Source of the DNA: Pseudomonadota bacterium
GTDB lineage: Bacteria; Pseudomonadota; Alphaproteobacteria; Acetobacterales; Acetobacteraceae
DNA length: 64,000 nt
Assembly: GCA_021845985.1 (NCBI GenBank)
Contig: JAJZES010000029.1
Span: 122,112-186,111, forward strand
Direction: 5' to 3'
The notes under the pieces are model-generated. The model did not search any database and was not told the origin of the DNA. It saw nothing but the letters and a program-made list of their open reading frames with translations. How positions within the stretch are numbered: position 1 is the stretch's first letter; the number at the start of each line of letters is the position of its first letter. Below, in pieces: positions 44,007-52,296 of this stretch. The position numbers and the translations under genes were made by a program.

Positions 44007-45782
44007 TCAGCGCGAGGCGGCCTCCGCCAGCGCCGGCGGGGCGGTCGCCGCCGGCGGCAGCGCGTCGAGATCGGATTGCGCCTCAACCAGCCCCTGCGCC
44101 AGCGCGCGTTCCGACCAGCGCCGCGCCTCGGCATGATCGACCGTGCCGGCGAGGCCGCGGGCGTAGTAGCGCCCGAGCATCATCTGCGCATGCGCGTGGC
44201 CGCGCTCGGCGGCGGCGGTGAACCAGCGCTGCGCCGCCGGGCGGTCCCACGGCACGTCATGACCGCCGCCGTACATTGCGCCGAGCGCGAACATCGCGCC
44301 GACATGGCCATGCTCCGCCGCCCGGCTGAACATCAGCAGCGCCGCCGGATGGTCGCGCGCGCCGCCGCGGCCGTTGACCATCATCTCGGCCAGCGCGACC
44401 TGCGCATCGACCATGCCGGCATCGGCGGCGCGGGCGATCCATGACCGCCCTTCCTCGACATTCTGCTCGACGCCGCGGCCATCGGCGAGCATGCGGCCAT
44501 ACCAGTACTGGGCGTTGACCACGCCCTCGGCGGCGCGGCGCAGCCAGTGCGCCGCCTGACGGTCGTCGCGCTCGACGCCGACACCCTCGGCGAGGCAGAT
44601 GCCGTAATTATACGCCGCCACCAGATCGCCCGCCGTCGCCGCCTGCTCGAACCACTCGCGGGTGCGCACGCTGTCATCCGGGTCGGCCTTGCCCTGCAGC
44701 ACCAGCGAGGCGAGGTCGTAGCGCGCCTGCACGTCACCTGCCTCGGCCGAGATGCGGAACCAGCGCGCCGCCTCGGTCGGGTCGCGCGGCACGCCGGCGC
44801 CGGTCAGGTGCATCATGCCGAGCGCCCGCGCCGCGGTCTTGTGCCCGGCCTCGGCGGCGCGGCGGAACCAAGTAGCCGCCTCGGTATGGTTGGGCGGCAA
44901 TTCGCCGCCGCGGGCATAGAGGTCGCCGACCACCGCCGCCGCCTCCGGGTCGCCGGCCAGGGCGGCGCGGCGCAGCCACGACTCCGCCTCCGTCAGGTCG
45001 CGGGCGACGCCCTGCCCGTGCAGCAGCGCCATGCCGTAGCGCGCCTGCGCCGAGCGCACGCCCTTCTTCGCCGCCTGATGATAGAGATCGGCGGCCTTGG
45101 CCTCGTCCTTGGCCACCCCCTGGCCGAAGGCGGTCACCACGCCGAGCAGATATTGCGCCGTGCCCAGCCCGGCCGCCGCGGCCTGCGCCAGCGGCACCGC
45201 GCCGGCGGCATTCTGCTCCGCCGTGGTGGCGCGCTTGAGCAGCGCCATGGCGTAGCCGAGTTGCCCCTGCGGACAATTGGCGGCAGCCGATTTGGCATAC
45301 CACGCCTCGGCCGCCGGCAGGTCGCGCAGCTCCTCCGGCCCCGAGGTCAGGATGAACGCCAGCACCGCCTGCCCGTCCGCCGAGCCGGATTCGGCGGCGC
45401 GGCGCGCCCAGTGCGCCGCCCGGGTGAAATCCGGCGTGACCCCGGCACTGCCGCTGCCGGCGAACAGCCCGGCCGCCTCCGCCGCCGGCCCCGCGACGCC
45501 ATGCAGGAACAGCGCGCCGAGCAGCGTCTGCGCCGCGACATAGCCGCGCTCGGCCGCCTGCTCCAGCCAGCGCGCCGCCTCTGCCGGGCTTTGCGGCACC
45601 CCGGCGCCGTCGAGATAGGCGCGGCCGACGAGGAACTCGGCCTCGGCGATCCCCGCCCGCGCCGCCCGGGCGAGCAGCGGAAATGCCTCGACCCGCTTGC
45701 CCGCCTCGATCAGTTCCTTCGCCTGCCGCAGCCCGACGGCGGGCGAGCCAAGCCGCGCCAGACGGCCAATCAGCCCGGCCAT
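44007..45782 (-). CDS. Sel1-repeat (SLR/TPR) protein
   Basis: A 591-residue solenoid made almost entirely of 35-37-residue Sel1-like repeats. Typical units end A-x-x-W-x-x-x-A-A-x-x-G and include the G-x-G-V-x-x-D segments (AHWLRRAAEGVVNAQYWYGRMLADGRGVEQN; similar at RWFRISAEAGDVQARYDLASLVLQG). About fourteen units are discernible. No signal peptide is present. The ATG at 45782 follows AAGGGG; an upstream in-frame start is basic and non-repetitive. SLR proteins act as protein-interaction scaffolds, often in exopolysaccharide and secretion systems, which fits a gene between the HlyD adaptor and the glycosyltransferase. Confidence 0.9.
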   Translation of the reverse strand: MAGLIGRLARLGSPAVGLRQAKELIEAGKRVEAFPLLARAARAGIAEAEFLVGRAYLDGAGVPQSPAEAARWLEQAAERGYVAAQTLLGALFLHGVAGPAAEAAGLFAGSGSAGVTPDFTRAAHWARRAAESGSADGQAVLAFILTSGPEELRDLPAAEAWYAKSAAANCPQGQLGYAMALLKRATTAEQNAAGAVPLAQAAAAGLGTAQYLLGVVTAFGQGVAKDEAKAADLYHQAAKKGVRSAQARYGMALLHGQGVARDLTEAESWLRRAALAGDPEAAAVVGDLYARGGELPPNHTEAATWFRRAAEAGHKTAARALGMMHLTGAGVPRDPTEAARWFRISAEAGDVQARYDLASLVLQGKADPDDSVRTREWFEQAATAGDLVAAYNYGICLAEGVGVERDDRQAAHWLRRAAEGVVNAQYWYGRMLADGRGVEQNVEEGRSWIARAADAGMVDAQVALAEMMVNGRGGARDHPAALLMFSRAAEHGHVGAMFALGAMYGGGHDVPWDRPAAQRWFTAAAERGHAHAQMMLGRYYARGLAGTVDHAEARRWSERALAQGLVEAQSDLDALPPAATAPPALAEAASR

Positions 45783-45822
45783 GCGCTGACCCCTTTCGGC
45801 CCGGCGCCGCGCCCGGCCGGCA

Positions 45823-47256
45823 TCACGTCGGCTCCTGCGCGCCGCCACTGGCGAACGGGATCACCTTGTCGAACAGATATTCGAGCACCGTGCGCTTGCC
45901 GACCTTGATGTCGATCTGCAGCGGCATGCCCGGCTTGAGTTTGAACGACGGCGGCGGGTTGCGCAGCTTCATCTGGTCGATCGCCACCTGCACCCGATAG
46001 TAATAAATCGGCGCCTGCCCGGTGGCACCGGGCGAACTGGCGGAGATGTTGGGCGACGTCGCCTGCGGGTTGGCCTGGCCCTGCGCCGGATCGGTGAAGC
46101 TGTCGGCGCTGATCCGCGTGACATGGCCGAGCGCGTAGCCGTAGCGGAAATAGGGCAGCGTATCGAACTTGATCGAGGCCGGATCGCCCGGCTTGACGAA
46201 GCCCGAGTTGCCGCCGTCGATCTGCCCGACGACTTCCAGCGGGCTGTCCACCGGCACCGTGGTCATCAGCTCGACGCCCGGCTGCAGCACCGTGCCCGGC
46301 GCCACGCGCGAGACGCTGAGCACCACCGAGTCGGTCTCCGCCCGCATGTCCACCAGCTTGCGCCGCAGATCGTTCTTTTCCGCCTGTCCGCCGACATCGG
46401 ACAGCAGCCGCTCCTGCTGGCTCTCCTGCGTCTGGGTGTCGGCATACCACTGGTGGCGCCAACTGTCGCGCTCGGCGGTGATACTGTCGAGATCCCGCTT
46501 GGCGCCGATCACCGCCTGCCGCGCATCGTCGAGCTTCTGTTGCCCGGTCTCGCGGTCGAGTTCGGCCTGAAAAGTGTTGAGTTTGCTGCCGACCTGCATG
46601 CGCTCAAGCTGCTTGCGAATCTCCTCGACCGACTGCAGCTTGCTGAGCTGCTTGTTCAGGCTGGTGACATCCGCCTCGGCCTGCACCACCTTGGCCTGCT
46701 GGCTGGCGATTTTCTGGTCGTAGTTGGCGATGGTGGAGACGAATTGCTGATGCCGCTGCAGATAGGCGAGCTCCTCCAACTGGCCATAGGGAGTGCCGTC
46801 GGAGAAATACGGCTTGTCGGCCAGCTCCGCCTTCATCCGGTCCACCTGCGCCCGCAGGCTGGCCGCCTGGGCGGTGCTGGATTTGGCATCGCTGGCGCTG
46901 AAGGTCGGATCGAGCTGGGCCAGCAATTCGCCCTTCTTCACCAACTGGCCTTCGTGCACGTAGATCTTGCGGACGATCGCCATTTCCAGCGGCTGCACGA
47001 TGACATTCGGCGACTGCGCCAGGATGACGCCGGAGGTCGAGACGGTACGATCGACCGGCAGCACGCCGAACACCAGCACCGTCGTGATCACCAGACTGGA
47101 AATCATCCAGGTGGTCATCCGCGCGGTGAACGGCGCCGGCCGGTTGACCAGCGACAGGGTTGGCGACTGGAACTCCAGCACCGCCTGATTGGCGATCAGC
47201 TCATCGCCGGCCGCCAACGCGACGGCACCGCCGCCACGAACGAGGTTTTTGGCCAT
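45823..47256 (-). CDS. HlyD-family type I secretion periplasmic adaptor
   Basis: A 477-residue membrane-fusion protein. A short cytoplasmic part is followed by one transmembrane helix (WMISSLVITTVLVFGVLPVD), a first biotinyl-lipoyl half (VSTSGVILAQSPNVIVQPLEMAIVRKIYVHEGQLVKKGELLAQLD), a long coiled-coil hairpin rich in Gln/Glu/Lys, then the second lipoyl half and beta barrel (PGTVLQPGVELMTTVPVDSPLEVVGQID). The C-terminus PPSFKLKPGMPLQIDIKVGKRTVLEYL is typical of HlyD/PrtE. It follows the exporter ATPase gene by 53 bases. No TolC-like outer-membrane gene is in the window. Confidence 0.93.
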   Translation of the reverse strand: MAKNLVRGGGAVALAAGDELIANQAVLEFQSPTLSLVNRPAPFTARMTTWMISSLVITTVLVFGVLPVDRTVSTSGVILAQSPNVIVQPLEMAIVRKIYVHEGQLVKKGELLAQLDPTFSASDAKSSTAQAASLRAQVDRMKAELADKPYFSDGTPYGQLEELAYLQRHQQFVSTIANYDQKIASQQAKVVQAEADVTSLNKQLSKLQSVEEIRKQLERMQVGSKLNTFQAELDRETGQQKLDDARQAVIGAKRDLDSITAERDSWRHQWYADTQTQESQQERLLSDVGGQAEKNDLRRKLVDMRAETDSVVLSVSRVAPGTVLQPGVELMTTVPVDSPLEVVGQIDGGNSGFVKPGDPASIKFDTLPYFRYGYALGHVTRISADSFTDPAQGQANPQATSPNISASSPGATGQAPIYYYRVQVAIDQMKLRNPPPSFKLKPGMPLQIDIKVGKRTVLEYLFDKVIPFASGGAQEPT

Positions 47257-47309
47257 CACTCAGTCTCCTGCCCGGCGTACAACTGCTTCTTTCGCGCCAC
47301 AGTCATCGC

Positions 47310-49565
47310 TCAGTCATCCCCCTGCGCCAGCGCCACGGCGCCGCCGCGAGGCGTCGTCGGGGCCTCCAGATGGCGGTTCTGCTGCAGCCAGAGCTGGCGA
47401 TAGATGGTGCAGCGTTCCAGCAGCACCGAATGCGGCGCCAGATCGAGCGCCTTGCCGTGATCGAGCACCAGGATCATGTCGCAATCGGTCAGCGAGGCCA
47501 GCCGGTGCGACACGATCACCATCGTCCGCCCCTTGCCGATGCGCGTCAGATTGGCGTTGACCAGCGCCTCGCTCTCCGGGTCGAGCGCGCTCGTCGCCTC
47601 GTCCAGGATCATCAGTTTGGGATCGTGGATCAGCGCGCGGGCGATGGCGAGGCGCTGCCGCTGACCGCCCGACAGGTTGGGCGAGCCTTCCTCGATCCAG
47701 GTCTCATAGCCGTTCGGCATGCGCTCGATGAACTCCTCGGCGCCGGCCAGCCGGGCGGCGCGTACCGCATCGGTCAGCGTCAGCCCCGGACGGCCGGCGA
47801 TGATGTTCTCGCGGATGGTGCCGCGAAACAGGAAGTTCTCCTGCAGCACGACGCCGAGATTGCGCCGCAGATGCGGCAGGTTGATCTCGCGCATATCGTT
47901 GCCGTCGAGCTTGAGGAAGCCCTCGTAGTCGCGGGTGATGCCCTGCAGCAGCCGCGCGATGGTCGATTTGCCCGAGCCGCTCTTGCCGACCAGCCCGAGC
48001 ATGGTCCCGGCCGGAACGTCAAAGGTGATGCCGTCGAGGGCGCGCGTCTTGGTGCCGGGATAGGTGTAGTTGACGGTGTTGAAGCTCAGCGCGCCTTCGA
48101 CCTTCGGCCGCAGGCCGGCGCTCGGATTGGCCGATTCCGGCTTCTGGTTGACCACCGATTGCACGAAGCCGACGGCGATGCGCACCTCCTGCATGTCGTC
48201 CATCAGCCGCGCCAGCCCGATCAGCGGCGCCGCGACGCGCCCGCTGATCATCATGAAGCCGACCAGCATGCCGGGATTGACGCTGCCCGGATTGGCAATC
48301 GCCAGCAGCGCGCCGAGCAGGATGATGCCGCGCGACATGAAACCCTCGATCGGGTTGACCAGCGTCTGCGGCCAGTTCGCCATGTCGGAGGCTTCGAGCT
48401 TCAACTGCACCGAGGTCGCGGTGCGCCGGTCCCACAGGTCGCGCTGCTGGGTTTCCAGCGCCAGCGACTTGATCGTGCGGATGCCGTGCAGCGTTTCCAC
48501 CATGACGCTGCTCTTTTGCGTCTCGGCGGAAATCCAGCGGCCGACCGAGCGGCTGACCGGGCCGAGGAAGGCCATGATGATCAGCGCGATCAGCCCGGCG
48601 CAGACCACAGTGACCCAGGCGAGCGTCGGCTGCAGCAGGAAGATCACCGGCACCAGCACCACCAGGGTCACCATGTCGAGCATGGTGCTCAGCATTTTGC
48701 CGGTGAGGAACTCGCGGATCTTGTTGACCTGCATCAGCCGGTAGGTGATTTCACCGGCCTGCTGACGCTCGAAGAAGTCGAGCGGCAGACGCAGCATGCG
48801 CTTGAACACATGCAGACTGATCTTGGCATCGACGCGGGCGCCGACGATGTGGGTGATCTTGCGCCGGGTGTAGCCGAGGATGGTTTCATACAGCAGCGCC
48901 ACCACGACGATGGTGGTGATCAGCCCGAGCGTCGAGACGCTGCGGTAGGTCAGCACGCGGTCCAGCGTGGTCATCACCATGATCGGCGGCACCAGCGTCA
49001 GGATCGACAGCGCGAAGGAGCCGATGAACATGTCGCGCAGCAGCTTGTGCTCGCGGCGCACCACGCCCCAGACCCAGAGGAAGTTGAACGGCGCATTGTC
49101 GTCGGTCAGCTCGCGGATGGCGCGCAGCAGCAGCACTTCGCCGCCCCACACGCGCGACAGCCGCAGCTCATCGACGGCGACCGGCGGATCGCCCGAATTG
49201 CCGCGCGGGTCGGCCAGCCAGACGATGTTGCGGGCCGGATCGGCGGTGGTGAGAATGGCCGCGCTGCCGTCGCGCAGCAGCAGGATCACCGGCGAGGCGA
49301 CCTCGACCTTCAGCAGTTGCGCGAACTTCATGCGCACCGCCTTGGCCCACAGCCCGCTGTCACGCACCCATTCCACCAGCGCCGCCGGCGCCGGCGGCTG
49401 GCCAGCCGGATAGCGCAGCTCCTCGCGATCGAGCTCGACATTGTGGAACCGCGCCGCCGCCTCGATGGCGAGCAGGCGCGATTCCAGCGCGTCCCCCGGC
49501 GTGGCGGCACGGGGCGGTGCTGGTTGCGCGGCGGCGTTCGGGTCGGTGGCGTCCGTCGGGTTCAC
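47310..49565 (-). CDS. Type I secretion ABC exporter (permease/ATPase with C39-like domain)
   Basis: A 751-residue HlyB-type exporter. Residues about 25-150 form a C39-peptidase-like domain without the catalytic Cys, as in HlyB, so cargo is expected to carry an uncleaved C-terminal signal. Six helices follow (FIGSFALSILTLVPPIMVM onward, with DFFERQQAGEITYRLMQV as the coupling loop). The ATPase has Walker A GLVGKSGSGKSTIARLL, signature NLSGGQRQRLAIARAL, Walker B LMILDEATSALD and VSHRL. The GTG at 49565 is chosen for its GGAGGAGG site. It leads the operon with HlyD, Sel1 and glycosyltransferase genes. Cargo is not adjacent; the 57-61 kb repeat protein is a candidate. Confidence 0.93.
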   Translation of the reverse strand: MNPTDATDPNAAAQPAPPRAATPGDALESRLLAIEAAARFHNVELDREELRYPAGQPPAPAALVEWVRDSGLWAKAVRMKFAQLLKVEVASPVILLLRDGSAAILTTADPARNIVWLADPRGNSGDPPVAVDELRLSRVWGGEVLLLRAIRELTDDNAPFNFLWVWGVVRREHKLLRDMFIGSFALSILTLVPPIMVMTTLDRVLTYRSVSTLGLITTIVVVALLYETILGYTRRKITHIVGARVDAKISLHVFKRMLRLPLDFFERQQAGEITYRLMQVNKIREFLTGKMLSTMLDMVTLVVLVPVIFLLQPTLAWVTVVCAGLIALIIMAFLGPVSRSVGRWISAETQKSSVMVETLHGIRTIKSLALETQQRDLWDRRTATSVQLKLEASDMANWPQTLVNPIEGFMSRGIILLGALLAIANPGSVNPGMLVGFMMISGRVAAPLIGLARLMDDMQEVRIAVGFVQSVVNQKPESANPSAGLRPKVEGALSFNTVNYTYPGTKTRALDGITFDVPAGTMLGLVGKSGSGKSTIARLLQGITRDYEGFLKLDGNDMREINLPHLRRNLGVVLQENFLFRGTIRENIIAGRPGLTLTDAVRAARLAGAEEFIERMPNGYETWIEEGSPNLSGGQRQRLAIARALIHDPKLMILDEATSALDPESEALVNANLTRIGKGRTMVIVSHRLASLTDCDMILVLDHGKALDLAPHSVLLERCTIYRQLWLQQNRHLEAPTTPRGGAVALAQGDD

Positions 49566-49900
49566 TGTATCAAACCTCCTCCGTTGGCCACGCCCGGCGG
49601 GGGACTGGTGCCCCGCGCCGCTGCGCCTCCACGCGATCGAGCATCCCGGCCCGTATGATGGGCGCCGGGCCGGCCCGGCGCCCCGCATAGGCACCGGCAC
49701 CGCCAGCCGTCGCATACCACGAACCCCTCACCGGAAGGTATTCGCCTGGCGATGACGACCGAAACCGTGAAATGCCCTATGCAGGGCGTGTTGTTCACAG
49801 CAGTCTCGCTTGCCTATCACGGACGCGCGACGGATGGAACCGCAAACTGCCCGGCGTGCCCATCGGCGCAGTTGCCGTGCGTCAACTCTGGAGGTCCGCC
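49566..49900. other. Intergenic region with a 24-bp perfect palindrome
   Basis: A 335-bp gap between divergent genes, the exporter operon to the left and an acetyltransferase to the right. Positions 49660-49683 form a perfect 24-bp G+C palindrome centred on GGGCCGGCCC. The rest shows a lower-G+C stretch around 49735-49810 suitable for promoters. Open frames here lack codon bias or homology, and no gene is called. Confidence 0.6.
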
Positions 49901-50419
49901 ATGCATATCCGCGATGCCGAGGCTGTCGACCTGCCTGAAATACAAGGCATCTATGCACACCATGTCTTGAACGGTACTGGCACGTTCGAGGAAGTTCCAC
50001 CCTCGGTTGAGGAAATTGCCGAACGGCTGGCCGCAGTCGCCGCCGCCGGCGGTGTCTGGCTGGTCGGGTCGGATGCGACCGGGGTGCTCGGCTATGCCTA
50101 TTATGCCCCGTTCCGCAGTCGCTCGGCCTACCGCTTCTGTGCCGAGGACGCGGTTTATGTGCGGCCCGATGTGCGCGGCCAGGGCGTCGGCAAGGCGCTG
50201 GTCGGGCGCCTGCTGGAACGCGCCGAAGCGGCGGGCATACGGCAGATGGTGGCGGTGATCGGCGATTCGGAGAATGTCGGGTCGATCGGCGTGCATGCCA
50301 GTCTGGGGTTCGCGCGCGCCGGCATCCTGCGCGCCGCCGGGCTGAAATTCGGCCGCTGGCTGGATGTGATCTTCATGCAGCGCAGCCTGGGCGCGGGCGA
50401 CGGCGACGTGCCGACATAG
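49901..50419 (+). CDS. GNAT N-acetyltransferase, phosphinothricin acetyltransferase-like
   Basis: A 172-residue acetyl-CoA-dependent N-acetyltransferase. It opens MHIRDAEAVDLPEIQGIYAHHVLNGTGTFEE and carries the acetyl-CoA loop VRPDVRGQGVGKALVGRLL, then MVAVIGDSENVGSIGVHASLGFARAGIL and FGRWLDVIFMQRSL. These are the marks of the Pat/Bar/YncA group, which acetylates phosphinothricin, methionine sulfoximine or related amino acids. The ATG at 49901 sits after TGGAGG; earlier in-frame ATGs precede a non-homologous stretch. It is monocistronic, and its slightly lower G+C suggests mobility. Substrate unproven. Confidence 0.9.
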   Translation: MHIRDAEAVDLPEIQGIYAHHVLNGTGTFEEVPPSVEEIAERLAAVAAAGGVWLVGSDATGVLGYAYYAPFRSRSAYRFCAEDAVYVRPDVRGQGVGKALVGRLLERAEAAGIRQMVAVIGDSENVGSIGVHASLGFARAGILRAAGLKFGRWLDVIFMQRSLGAGDGDVPT

Positions 50420-50597
50420 CGCGCCGCGTCGGCCGCCGGCAGGATGGCCGGCCGGACCGCCGCGATCGTTACCGCTTCGTGCATTTCTCTATTGTGGATC
50501 AGGAATGAGGCGTGTACAATCTCGATCGCGGCAATATCATTGAACCGTATGCATTGGGGGCAGCCCCGCGCAGCAAACATAAAAGGGTTTTGACGCG

Positions 50598-51176
50598 ATG
50601 GGACGATTCGGTTGGGTTGCCGGTGCGGCGTTGGTGGCGATGTCCGCGGCGGCGAATGCCGCGCCGATAGAATACAAATTCACCGGTTCTGTAACCGGGG
50701 CGACCCAGAGCGGTCAGGGTGTCGTCACCAATTTCAACGATGCGACGGCCACCATCATCGGCATCGGCGATACGTCGAGCTTCACCCTCAACAGCGGCAC
50801 TTATTATGGTCATCTCTCCAGCCTGACGCTGTCAATTTCCGGGATCGGCACGCTGACCGAGTCCAATCCGTCGTACTTTTTTGTTGATCAATCGCTCGAC
50901 TCTGCCTCGTTCGGTGATGCAACCCACGGTAATCAGTTCTCGATTCTGACAAATACGGCGTTCGGAACCTGGAACGCCACTTCCAATATCGGCCCCCTCT
51001 CCGTATCGCTTTCCTTCAGCTCGGATTACACTACCAACGGCGGGCTGGTCAGCATATCCAGCGCCACCGGAGGGAGCTTTTCCGCACAGGTTCCAGAACC
51101 CGGAACCCTCGTTTTGCTGCTGGGCGCACTTGGCGGGCTTGGCCTGCTCTACGGCCAGCGTTGGCGCCGCCAGTAG
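50598..51176 (+). CDS. PEP-CTERM sorting-signal protein
   Basis: A 192-residue secreted protein. It has a signal peptide (FGWVAGAALVAMSAAANAAP), a low-complexity Ser/Thr/Asn/Gly-rich body without cysteines, and a C-terminal exosortase-type sorting signal: VPEPGTLVLLLGALGGLGLLYGQRWRRQ, that is VPEP, a hydrophobic helix and a basic tail. Such proteins are processed by exosortase and are linked to exopolysaccharide loci. No exosortase gene is in the window. G+C is visibly lower than the neighbours. The ATG at 50598 follows AAAAGGG. The body matches no family I recognise. Confidence 0.82.
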   Translation: MGRFGWVAGAALVAMSAAANAAPIEYKFTGSVTGATQSGQGVVTNFNDATATIIGIGDTSSFTLNSGTYYGHLSSLTLSISGIGTLTESNPSYFFVDQSLDSASFGDATHGNQFSILTNTAFGTWNATSNIGPLSVSLSFSSDYTTNGGLVSISSATGGSFSAQVPEPGTLVLLLGALGGLGLLYGQRWRRQ

Positions 51177-51250
51177 CGCGACATCTGATTCGGCCGGTCC
51201 GGCGGCAAAGCCCGCGCGGCGGCGTGGCTGTAGCGGCGGCGTTGGCGTGA

Positions 51251-51268
51251 CATAAAGCCGTCTTTATG
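51251..51268. promoter_or_regulatory. Dyad operator upstream of the ArsR-methyltransferase gene
   Basis: CATAAAG-CCGT-CTTTATG, a perfect 7-bp inverted repeat 14 bases before the ATG at 51283. It is much lower in G+C than its surroundings and is the size expected for an ArsR-family dimer site, so autorepression is likely. Binding is inferred from position. Confidence 0.7.
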
Positions 51269-51282
51269 CGATTTGGCGCAGC

Positions 51283-52239
51283 ATGGATGCCCTGCTTGCC
51301 GCCCTGCGCGCCGCTGCCGAGCCGACCCGCCTGCGCATCCTTGCGCTGGCCGCGCGCGGCCCGTTCTGCGTCACCGAGTTCACCGAAATCCTCGGCCAGT
51401 CGCAGCCGCGCCTGTCGCGCCATCTCCGCCTGCTCAGCGAGGCCGGGCTGCTCGAACGGCTGCGCGAGGGCGCCAACGCCTGGTTCGGCCTGCCGCCGCA
51501 GGGCACGACCGCGGCCGATCTCGCCCGCGCGGTGCTGGCGCATCTCCCACCGGCCGACGCGTTGCTTGCCGCCGATGCGCGCCAGGCCGCCCGCGTGCTG
51601 GCCGAGCGCGCCCGCGCCGCCACCGAGAGTTTCCGCCGCGCCGGCGCCGAGTGGGACGAAATGCGCGCCCTCGACCTGCCCGCCGCGGCGGTGGAAGCGG
51701 CGCTGCTCGATCTGCTGCCGCCGGCCGGCCTTGGCCGGCTGCTCGACATCGGCACCGGCACCGGCCGGCTGCTGGAAGTGCTGGCGCCGCGCATCGGCGC
51801 CGGCATCGGCGTCGATGCCAGCCGGGCGATGCTGGCGCTGGCCCGCGCCCGCCTCGCCCGCGCCGGCATCGGCCATTGCACCGTCCGGCTTGCCGACATG
51901 TACCGCCTGCCCTTCCCGGACGGCACCTTTGACGCGGTGGTGATGCAGATGCTGTTGCACCATGCCGAAACGCCCGCCGACGCGCTGGCCGAGGCGGCGC
52001 GGGTGCTGCGGCCGGGCGGCCGGCTCGTCGTCGTCGATCTGGCGCCGCACCGCAATGCCGACTGCCTCGACCGGCTGGCGCATCGCTGGCCCGGCTTCGA
52101 CGACGCCGCCATGCGCCGCATGCTGCACCTGGCCGGGCTGACGCCGGGCGCCGAAGCAAGCGTCGCCGGGCCGCTCGCCGTGCGGCTCTGGCCGGCGCGG
52201 CGCGAGCCGCAGGCGGCCGCGCTCGAACTGGCCCGGTAG
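51283..52239 (+). CDS. ArsR-family regulator fused to a SAM-dependent methyltransferase
   Basis: A 318-residue fusion. Residues 1-85 are a winged-helix ArsR domain (AAAEPTRLRILALAARGPFCVTEFTEIL, QPRLSRHLRLLSEAGLLERLREG). The metal-binding ELCVCDL motif is replaced by FCVTEF, arguing against heavy-metal sensing. Residues about 140-270 are a class I methyltransferase with LLDIGTGTGRLLEVLAP, the glycine-rich SAM loop, FDAVVMQMLLHHAETP and LRPGGRLVVVDL. Fusions of this kind are common in alphaproteobacteria and have been linked to methionine/SAM-cycle control near metF or metH; neither gene is next to it here. A dyad operator lies directly upstream, so it probably autoregulates. Confidence 0.9.
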   Translation: MDALLAALRAAAEPTRLRILALAARGPFCVTEFTEILGQSQPRLSRHLRLLSEAGLLERLREGANAWFGLPPQGTTAADLARAVLAHLPPADALLAADARQAARVLAERARAATESFRRAGAEWDEMRALDLPAAAVEAALLDLLPPAGLGRLLDIGTGTGRLLEVLAPRIGAGIGVDASRAMLALARARLARAGIGHCTVRLADMYRLPFPDGTFDAVVMQMLLHHAETPADALAEAARVLRPGGRLVVVDLAPHRNADCLDRLAHRWPGFDDAAMRRMLHLAGLTPGAEASVAGPLAVRLWPARREPQAAALELAR

Positions 52240-52296
52240 CCGCCCGCCCGGCGCTCTGCTAGAGCCGCGGCGGAGACAATCGGGACAGGCGCGACG

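Noticed and set aside
49562..49798. Small open frames in the exporter-acetyltransferase gap
   Set aside because: No homology, poor codon pattern, and they overlap the exporter's ribosome-binding region and the palindrome.
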